22,609 nt of DNA, taken from Clostridia bacterium (GTDB lineage: Bacteria > Bacillota > Clostridia > Christensenellales > UBA1242). The position numbers and the translations under genes were made by a program. Shown piece after piece: positions 15,849 through 21,068 of the stretch. The stretch is from assembly GCA_017408305.1 (NCBI GenBank), contig JAFQUU010000042.1:1-22609 (forward strand), in the 5' to 3' direction. Positions within the stretch are counted from its first letter, which is position 1. Each line of letters starts with the position of its first letter. The notes beneath the pieces are model-generated. The model saw only the letters and a list, made by a program, of their open reading frames with translations. It made no database searches and had not been told where the DNA came from.

Positions 15849-16019
15849 TTAATTTTCTATCTTGATTGCACCAACTGGACAAATTGCTTGGCAAGTGCCA
15901 CATTTGATGCAGATGTTAGGGTCAATTTCTGCTTTTCCGTTTTCGTCAAATTTAATTGCACCAACAGGGCAAGCACTTACGCAAGAACCGCAAGAAATAC
16001 ATTTGTTTTTATCTATCAT
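15849..16019 (-). CDS. 2[4Fe-4S] ferredoxin, 56 residues
   Basis: This short gene encodes two classic cluster motifs: CISCGSCVSACPVGAI (Cys7, 10, 13, 17) and CIKCGTCQAICPVGAI (Cys37, 40, 43, 47). The protein is a clostridial-type low-potential electron carrier in the cytosol, length 56 against the usual 55-60. The ATG is preceded by AAGGAGC. A strong promoter lies about 80 nt upstream with a structured leader between. The Ppx/GppA-like gene starts 15 nt downstream and has no promoter of its own that I can see, so the two are probably co-transcribed. No oxidoreductase partner is adjacent. Confidence 0.95.
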   Translation of the reverse strand: MIDKNKCISCGSCVSACPVGAIKFDENGKAEIDPNICIKCGTCQAICPVGAIKIEN

Positions 16020-16038
16020 TTGTTTTGCTCCTTATCAT

Positions 16039-16093
16039 AGGTGCAAAGGCAGGTTGCACCTCACTTTTTACTTGTGCTATGCCCACCTACCTT
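16039..16093 (-). promoter_or_regulatory. Structured 5' leader of the ferredoxin operon, possible pseudoknot
   Basis: In the transcript AGGTGCAA (16061-16054) pairs with TTGCACCT (16046-16039), an 8-bp stem with a 7-nt loop CCTGCCT. The entire loop can pair with AGGTAGG (16092-16086) at the predicted 5' end (six Watson-Crick pairs and one G-U). The hairpin ends just before the ribosome site AAGGAGC. It matches no riboswitch class that I recognise. Confidence 0.5.
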
Positions 16094-16109
16094 GGCGATA
16101 TCATAGCAC
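16074..16109. repeat. Inverted repeat overlapping the ferredoxin -10 element
   Basis: GTGCTATG (16074-16081) and CATAGCAC (16102-16109) are perfect 8-bp inverted arms separated by 20 nt. The upstream arm overlaps the predicted -10 (16100-16105). It is only partly transcribed, so it is more likely a DNA site than an RNA stem. Confidence 0.5.
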
Positions 16110-16128
16110 ATAAATGAAATTTTGTAAA
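16100..16128 (-). promoter_or_regulatory. Predicted sigma-A promoter of the ferredoxin operon
   Basis: On the minus strand TTTACA (16128-16123), a 17-nt spacer ending in TGC, and TATGAT (16105-16100). Both boxes match consensus at five of six positions and an extended -10 is present. Predicted transcription start is near 16093. Confidence 0.72.
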
Positions 16129-16141
16129 TAGATTTTCTTAA

Positions 16142-16160
16142 AAAAATTAGCGAAATTTTT
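16142..16160 (-). terminator. Weak A/T-only hairpin after the coupling-protein gene
   Basis: AAAAATT and AATTTTT form a 7-bp stem around a 5-nt loop, followed on the minus strand by further T. It lies just past the stop at 16171 and before the ferredoxin promoter. Without G-C pairs it is a poor terminator, and termination here is only suggested. Confidence 0.3.
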
Positions 16161-16170
16161 AAGTTAAAAT

Positions 16171-18135
16171 TTAGAAATCAAACGGGTCAAACCCAGAAGA
16201 TTTTGGCTTAAAAATAAGCGAATTTCTTTTCTTTACATCATAATAAATTTTCTCTTCATCAAACGGCTGACTTGGCACATATTCATCATCCAAAATGCTT
16301 GAATCAATCTCTGGAATCTTATAATAAGGTGTAAACGGTGTTTTGATTGGGTCGTTTTGAAAAATCTTAACAATTGCTGTGCCTTGTGGCAGTTGGCCAA
16401 GTTCGTATGGGCCAATAAGTGGTCTTGTAACAATTTGTTTTGATGTGGTGGTTGACTTGCCTTGCTCTTTCTTATCGGACTTACTTTCTGTTACATTTTC
16501 AAGTTCCAAAGACACTTCACCACAAAGTTTTGAAAACTCTTCTTTTGTTTTTGCATCATCTGTTCCAATATATATTTGGATTGGACAGTTGCCCCTAATG
16601 GTGTCTGCTACTTCATTGCCATATTTACTGGCAAGTTGTGAATATGACTGAATTACAAGTTCAAAGAAAATCTTACGGCTTCTGGCAACTGTGATGATAT
16701 TGTCCATCTTTTCAATTTTAGGCAGGTTTGCAAACTCATCAAGCATAAAGTAAACATATCTTGGAAGTTCCATATTTGCTGTTTTTGATGCAATGCTAAC
16801 AAGTTTTTTGTAAAGCTGAGAAATACAAATTGTTGCAATGCAGTGATGGCTTTCTTTTTCGTCTGGCACCTTAATGAAAAGCACAGTTGGCTGGTCCACA
16901 AAGTCATCAAACTTCATATCGCTTTGGGCTGTGGCATAACAAATGCCTGTGTCTTGAAACACTGAAATGTGTGTGTAAAGAATACCCATATAACTTCTTG
17001 TTGTGCCTGGTGCGTTGTTGATTGCAGTTGAAGTTAATGCTGGCACTTTACTGAACTTATCACGGCCAGAGCAGTAGTCCCTAAGTGTACCATAAGGATT
17101 GTCTGGGTCATCATCACGAAGTGTTGCAATTTTTGCAAGGTTGTAAGGGTTGAATTTTTCTTTTGTCATGCCAAGTTCTGGATTTGTGCTGTCCTCAAGC
17201 ATGGCAATCATAATGCCATACAAAAGGTCTTGTGCCCCCCTTTCCCAACTTGGGTTTTGTTTGTCTTCAACCGGACAAATGCTCATGGCAATTTCTCTAA
17301 GTTCGTTATAGGCATCATCAATAAGTTCTTGCTTTTTGGCACGAAGGTCGCTGACAAGTTGATTACGGTCGCCATACGCATAGCCATTGTATTCATACCA
17401 AGTTTTTTCGCCTTTGTAGTTAGATGTTTCGTGAAGTTTGAATTTAACTGGCCTTCCACCATTATGAATCACAACTTCTTTTTCTATGTTCATAGCCTTA
17501 TGATAAAGGTCATAAGCATTGCCCATAGGGTTCCACCTTGTTGAAGCAAACGGCTTTCTTAGGTCAAGCGTTAAAATACGGTATCCTTCTTTTTGAAGTT
17601 GCCTTGAGTGTTTGCGATAAAGTTCGCCCTTAGGGTCAGTGATTACAAAGCAAGGTTTTTGACCAGTGTGTGCCAAAATTCTTATTGCTGGGCTTAAGAT
17701 GTTTGCAGTTTTACCACTGCCTGTGGTACCGATTACAAGAGTGTGAATAGGGTCATACATATTGACTTCAAGTTTACCCTTTTTCACTTCGTTGCGAATA
17801 ACAATACCACTTTTTTTGACGCTTGGAAGAGTGGAATATGTGTTGTACATATATTTTGGGTTGGTTTGAAGGTCTTTCTCAGACACCCATTTTGCATCAT
17901 AATACTGCGAAAGTTTTTCACCTGATTGTGTTTTTCCCATACCAAATTTTTTGGAGTCTTTATTTTTTGGTTTACCAAAAAGAAGGCATAACATAAGAGA
18001 GCCAAAAAGGCCAACAAGTGCGTAAAGAGAAAACAGTGAGTCAGTTATGCTGGCTTTTTCAATAAGCACATTTGCCCCAACACCAATGGCATAGCAGAAT
18101 ATAATAATCAGGATATATTTTAAATACTTTTTCAT
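16171..18135 (-). CDS. VirD4/TraG-type type IV secretion coupling ATPase
   Basis: The protein has 654 residues. Two N-terminal membrane segments (about 5-25 and 32-54) are followed by a cytosolic motor. Walker A is GTTGSGKT (136-143); FVITDPKGELYRKHSRQLQ follows, and Walker B is YVYFMLDEFANLPKI with Asp466-Glu467. A QSYSQLASKYG segment completes the TraG/VirD4 signature. The family gathers DNA-protein or protein substrates and feeds them to a type IV secretion channel at the membrane. The residue 205-300 insertion between the motor motifs looks like an all-alpha domain. The start is clear: ATG with GGGGA at 6 nt. It is divergent from a VirB2-like subunit gene 255 nt away. No relaxase, VirB4 or VirB6 is in the window, so conjugation versus protein export is open. 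Confidence 0.9.
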   Translation of the reverse strand: MKKYLKYILIIIFCYAIGVGANVLIEKASITDSLFSLYALVGLFGSLMLCLLFGKPKNKDSKKFGMGKTQSGEKLSQYYDAKWVSEKDLQTNPKYMYNTYSTLPSVKKSGIVIRNEVKKGKLEVNMYDPIHTLVIGTTGSGKTANILSPAIRILAHTGQKPCFVITDPKGELYRKHSRQLQKEGYRILTLDLRKPFASTRWNPMGNAYDLYHKAMNIEKEVVIHNGGRPVKFKLHETSNYKGEKTWYEYNGYAYGDRNQLVSDLRAKKQELIDDAYNELREIAMSICPVEDKQNPSWERGAQDLLYGIMIAMLEDSTNPELGMTKEKFNPYNLAKIATLRDDDPDNPYGTLRDYCSGRDKFSKVPALTSTAINNAPGTTRSYMGILYTHISVFQDTGICYATAQSDMKFDDFVDQPTVLFIKVPDEKESHHCIATICISQLYKKLVSIASKTANMELPRYVYFMLDEFANLPKIEKMDNIITVARSRKIFFELVIQSYSQLASKYGNEVADTIRGNCPIQIYIGTDDAKTKEEFSKLCGEVSLELENVTESKSDKKEQGKSTTTSKQIVTRPLIGPYELGQLPQGTAIVKIFQNDPIKTPFTPYYKIPEIDSSILDDEYVPSQPFDEEKIYYDVKKRNSLIFKPKSSGFDPFDF

Positions 18136-18137
18136 AT

Positions 18138-18157
18138 TTATCCCCTTTTATCCCCTT
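18138..18157 (-). repeat. Tandem 10-bp repeat containing two ribosome-binding-like sites
   Basis: On the minus strand AAGGGGATAA is repeated twice with no gap, directly before the coupling-protein ATG. The proximal GGGG is 6 nt from the start codon and is the likely Shine-Dalgarno site; the distal copy is 16 nt away. Confidence 0.7.
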
Positions 18158-18163
18158 AAAATA

Positions 18164-18192
18164 ATACTAGCACACAGAAAAACAAATTGCAA
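18164..18192 (-). promoter_or_regulatory. Predicted promoter of the coupling-protein gene
   Basis: On the minus strand TTGCAA (18192-18187), a 17-nt spacer ending in TGC, and TAGTAT (18169-18164). The extended TG compensates for a weaker -10. It leaves a leader of about 20-25 nt that holds the tandem repeat. Confidence 0.55.
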
Positions 18193-18288
18193 GCGAATAA
18201 AAAACATATCAAGATTTATGGGTGCTTTTTTATTTTTCAAGAAAACATAGAAAAAAAACTAAAAAAACAAAAAAGTAGGTAAATTTGT

Positions 18289-18317
18289 TTGGAAAACACT
18301 TTTTATTGCGATATAAT
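18289..18317 (+). promoter_or_regulatory. Predicted sigma-A promoter of the pilin-like gene
   Basis: TTGGAA (18289-18294), a 17-nt spacer and a perfect TATAAT (18312-18317). The start codon is 73 nt beyond the -10, so the mRNA has a leader of about 65 nt. No stable hairpin stood out in it. Confidence 0.65.
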
Positions 18318-18390
18318 AAAAATGTGAATTATTTGCAATGCATAGAAAGCAAGTATTTTGCAAAAAATAAATTTAATGGAGGATATCTAG

Positions 18391-18702
18391 ATGTCTCTTT
18401 TCAGTACTATGATGTTTGCAGAAACAGATTGGTCTTGGGTAAACACTCTTGTAGCAGCAATCAAAACTGTTCTTTGGCCAATATTGATTATTGTATGTGC
18501 AGCTGGTATGATTTATGCAGTAATCTTGGGTGTTAACATGGCACGTGCTGACTCAACAGACAAGCGTGAAGAAGCGAAAAAACGCCTCATTAACGTGTTG
18601 GTTGGTCTTGCAATTATCGTTGCCCTGATTCTGTTCTTCCAACTTTGCATCGATGTGATTCTGCCAGGCCTTCTTCCTGATTACGTCAACCCTGGCGTAT
18701 AA
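18391..18702 (+). CDS. VirB2/TrbC-like pilin subunit of a type IV secretion system
   Basis: The protein has 103 residues, short and hydrophobic. Two membrane helices (about 20-47 and 67-92) are joined by a small charged loop, ARADSTDKREEAKKRL. This is the layout of VirB2/TrbC pilins and of the small pilin-like proteins in Gram-positive conjugative elements. It has no obvious cleavable signal peptide beyond the first 12-15 residues. GGAGG lies 8 nt before the ATG. Codon use is distinct: all three Arg codons are CGT or CGC, and G+C is about 42% by hand count, visibly above its neighbours. Together with a good promoter and its own terminator this suggests high expression, as for a major structural subunit. 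It is divergent from the coupling ATPase. The family call rests on topology and size rather than strict motifs. Confidence 0.72.
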   Translation: MSLFSTMMFAETDWSWVNTLVAAIKTVLWPILIIVCAAGMIYAVILGVNMARADSTDKREEAKKRLINVLVGLAIIVALILFFQLCIDVILPGLLPDYVNPGV

Positions 18703-18730
18703 AACATCAATTTGTTTATGCATGAACAAA

Positions 18731-18763
18731 AAATTCTCACACCACCATGGTGTGAGTTTTTTT
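18731..18763 (+). terminator. Terminator of the pilin-like gene
   Basis: CTCACACCA pairs perfectly with TGGTGTGAG (9 bp, 3-nt loop), followed by seven T. It is about 30 nt past the stop codon and makes the pilin gene monocistronic. Confidence 0.92.
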
Positions 18764-18780
18764 ATTGACGCAAACCAATT

Positions 18781-18810
18781 AAAAAAACGCTATTTTATGT
18801 ATAGCGTTTT
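18781..18810 (-). terminator. Terminator of the papain-like protease gene
   Basis: On the minus strand AAAACGCTAT pairs with ATAGCGTTTT (10 bp, 7-nt loop), followed by further T to make a run of seven. It lies just past the stop at 18816. Confidence 0.88.
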
Positions 18811-18815
18811 CTATA

Positions 18816-20312
18816 TTATAGATTGATATTGTCGTTATTGCCACTAGAGCCACCTGTGTTAAGATTTTTGTTAAACTGGCGTTTCAAGCGACGCTGTTTT
18901 TTGCGTTTTTGCTCTTCCCTTATTTTTTGCAGTTCTTCATCAAGTTCTTTCTTTTGTTTTTCAAGGTTCAGCCTGTGCGACTGATATTTTGCAAAGTTGT
19001 GTGCAAGCACTTGTTGGTTAATAGACTTTGTTTGTCGCCTTCTCATTCCTGCTGCAATCAAAAAGCCAATGCCTACAAACAAAAAGATTGCCACAACACC
19101 AACTGCAACACCCATAAACACTTTTTCTTCAGTGCTTTTTGCCATTATAGTTTCCCAAAATGAAAGTGTTTCTTCTGGAAGGGTTTCCTCTCCCTCACCT
19201 TCAGGGGGTGTGCCTTCTGAGCCTCCACTGCCACCCTCTGGGACAGTGCCAGCACCTCCTGAACTTTCACCGGTTCCGGTATTTTCACCATCACCTGCTT
19301 GCTCGCCTCCGCCTGTGCCTTCATTGCCACTTTGGGTTATTTGTTTACCATTACTTATATAAAATGTGTTTGAAAGAACATTATTAAGTTCACTAATACC
19401 ACCGCTTTGTTGTTGCAAGTTTGGTTCAAACATATCATACGGCATATAAACAATTTTGTTTTCTTCACCATAAGAGTTTAATAAGATAAATGCACCGGTT
19501 TTTGTGCCCTCACCCTCAATTGTGACAACCTGATTGTCATTATAACCTATAATTGTCATTGCGTGTGAAAGTGAACTTGATGTATCGTGCCAAACATAAG
19601 GCGATTCTGTTCCTTGGCCACTAACACCAACCACGCCGGTATAAAGTGCACTTTTGGCTAGAACATCACTTGAAATGTAAGTTTTAATTGCGTTTATAAC
19701 AGCATCTTTTGTATATGTAGGTTTTCCATTAACAAAAGTTTGCACACCAGGATATGCACCAATCCAACTAAACTTTAAATCCTCGATAATATCAGTTTTT
19801 ATTTTTGATTTGTAATTATTAAAAATTGTTTGAAGATTACCAGATGTCACTTCTCCTTCATAATCAAAGTCTTCCTCCAGCATTATGCCATAGGTATTTA
19901 CAACCCTTTCAAAAAAGAAAGGCATTCCTGTTTCGCCATATTGATAATCAAAGTTGTCCTTTGGATCATCATCTGTCACCCATTTTGCTGAATTATCGGT
20001 GTCATTTACATAATACATATAAGCAAGACTCATCCACTTTTCACTTATATTTAAAGACATTGTTTCATATGGCTGAAAATTGTTATAAATATAAGTTTCA
20101 AGCACTTTACTTGCTGAATATGCCCAGCATAGTGAACTTAAGCCCTGATTTCCAACCTCCAACGAAGAAATATCAAGCTGATAATACGAAGGCAACGCCG
20201 ATTCATCGGCATAAACTTTTGTAGGCGACGATAAAAATGCACCACCTGCCATAACAGCAAGTGCCAAACTGAAACTTATGCCAATTTTTCCAATTCTTTT
20301 TCTTAAAGCCAA
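18816..20312 (-). CDS. Membrane-anchored papain-like (C1) cysteine protease with cytoplasmic coiled coil
   Basis: The protein has 498 residues from a TTG start with GGAGG 7 nt upstream. Residues 1-36 form a signal peptide (basic start, hydrophobic core, cleavage near YADES). Residues 40-320 are a C1-type peptidase: Gln56 and Cys62 in VGNQGLSSLCWAYSASKVLE, His250 in SHAMTIIGYND, and Asn279 in GAFILLNSYGEEN, so the catalytic set is complete. Residues 325-380 form a Gly/Glu-rich stalk. Residues 399-421 are a membrane helix. The tail is basic with a coiled coil (about 440-480) and ends Gly/Asn-rich. The layout places the protease outside and the coiled coil inside. The target is unknown; a surface protein or pilin is possible given the adjacent pilin gene. 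The gene start overlaps the upstream kinase gene by 10 nt, so the two are coupled. Confidence 0.85.
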   Translation of the reverse strand: MALRKRIGKIGISFSLALAVMAGGAFLSSPTKVYADESALPSYYQLDISSLEVGNQGLSSLCWAYSASKVLETYIYNNFQPYETMSLNISEKWMSLAYMYYVNDTDNSAKWVTDDDPKDNFDYQYGETGMPFFFERVVNTYGIMLEEDFDYEGEVTSGNLQTIFNNYKSKIKTDIIEDLKFSWIGAYPGVQTFVNGKPTYTKDAVINAIKTYISSDVLAKSALYTGVVGVSGQGTESPYVWHDTSSSLSHAMTIIGYNDNQVVTIEGEGTKTGAFILLNSYGEENKIVYMPYDMFEPNLQQQSGGISELNNVLSNTFYISNGKQITQSGNEGTGGGEQAGDGENTGTGESSGGAGTVPEGGSGGSEGTPPEGEGEETLPEETLSFWETIMAKSTEEKVFMGVAVGVVAIFLFVGIGFLIAAGMRRRQTKSINQQVLAHNFAKYQSHRLNLEKQKKELDEELQKIREEQKRKKQRRLKRQFNKNLNTGGSSGNNDNINL

Positions 20313-20956
20313 AGATCTCCTCCCACTTTTTCTTTTTCAATACTTTGAAGCCTTTCATTAGTTTGAGTTAATTCTTTAGAATTATCAAACATATACATTA
20401 CATCGCAATGTTCAATAAGTTTTATTACATTTTCTCTTATAGAAGCCATGGACTTTTCTATCTCTTCATCTTTAGGACATTCTTCGCTTTCAGCCTGCCT
20501 TGCCTTTAATCGTTTTTTGTTTAATTCAGCATTTGAGGTTTCAACATAAAAAAACACAAAACGATAGCCATGTTTTTTGGCATCCTTAACAATATCAAGT
20601 GCACTGCAATCATCAAAAGAGGTTTCAAGGCAAAAAGATTTACCACCTTTAATAAGGGTTTCACAAACTGTGTTTACGGCTTGGTTTGCCCAAAGCATTG
20701 CTTGAGAAGCGTCCTTAAGATGAGAAAACTTTTTCTTTGCAAACATAGAAGAATCAAGATATGGCAAATCAATTGTCCCATATTCATAAAGGTTTGCAAT
20801 CAGTGTGCTTTTGCCACTGCCCCTTGCACCAACCCACAAAGCCAAGGTTTTGCCATTTGGAAAGTCTTTTAAAGTAAATTTTTCAGAAAGAATTTCTTGG
20901 GTCAAATTAAAGTCTAACGCACGATAGCGAGGATTAATAAATGTGTTAAAATTCAC
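20303..20956 (-). CDS. Zeta-toxin-like P-loop kinase
   Basis: The 217-residue protein starts at GTG, with AGGAG 6 nt upstream. Walker A is VGARGSGKST (Gly43-Ser50). A conserved strand KSFCLETSFDDCSALDIVKD (Glu111-Thr112) is followed by AKKHGYRFVFFYVET and LNKKRLKAR. This order matches the COG4185/zeta group (P-loop; FETT; KGYxxxLxFL; ERVxxR). The GGHxVP element usually found after it reads SEECPKD here. Zeta toxins phosphorylate UDP-N-acetylglucosamine; many relatives in this group have no proven toxic role. No epsilon-like antitoxin gene is next to it. Its 3' end overlaps the papain-like gene by 10 nt. It could equally be a regulatory or metabolic kinase, so toxin activity is not claimed. 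Confidence 0.72.
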   Translation of the reverse strand: MNFNTFINPRYRALDFNLTQEILSEKFTLKDFPNGKTLALWVGARGSGKSTLIANLYEYGTIDLPYLDSSMFAKKKFSHLKDASQAMLWANQAVNTVCETLIKGGKSFCLETSFDDCSALDIVKDAKKHGYRFVFFYVETSNAELNKKRLKARQAESEECPKDEEIEKSMASIRENVIKLIEHCDVMYMFDNSKELTQTNERLQSIEKEKVGGDLWL

Positions 20957-20977
20957 AAGTAACTCCTATATAAAGAG

Positions 20978-21006
20978 ATTGTAACATTTTAAAAGACTTA
21001 ATGCAA
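20978..21006 (-). promoter_or_regulatory. Predicted extended -10 promoter of the kinase-protease operon
   Basis: On the minus strand TTGCAT (21006-21001), a 17-nt spacer ending in TGT, and TACAAT (20983-20978). It lies 21 nt before the GTG start. Confidence 0.58.
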
Positions 21007-21034
21007 GGCAAATTAACCCTTTTTTGAATTTAAT

Positions 21035-21068
21035 AAAAAAAAAGGAGGCACTTTACGCTTTCCTTTTT
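21035..21068 (-). terminator. Terminator of glmS
   Basis: On the minus strand AAAAAGGA pairs with TCCTTTTT, with partial inner G-C pairing, followed by more T to make a run of nine. The stem begins within the glmS stop codon. Confidence 0.72.

Noticed and set aside
16020..16170. Small SRP RNA or known riboswitch in the ferredoxin leader
   Set aside because: The fragment GGTAGGTGGGC looked suggestive, but neither SRP RNA core motifs nor any riboswitch consensus I know is present.
18136..18390. Small gene or structured RNA in the pilin/coupling-protein divergent gap
   Set aside because: Beyond two promoters and the tandem repeat I saw no open frame with a ribosome site and no convincing stem.
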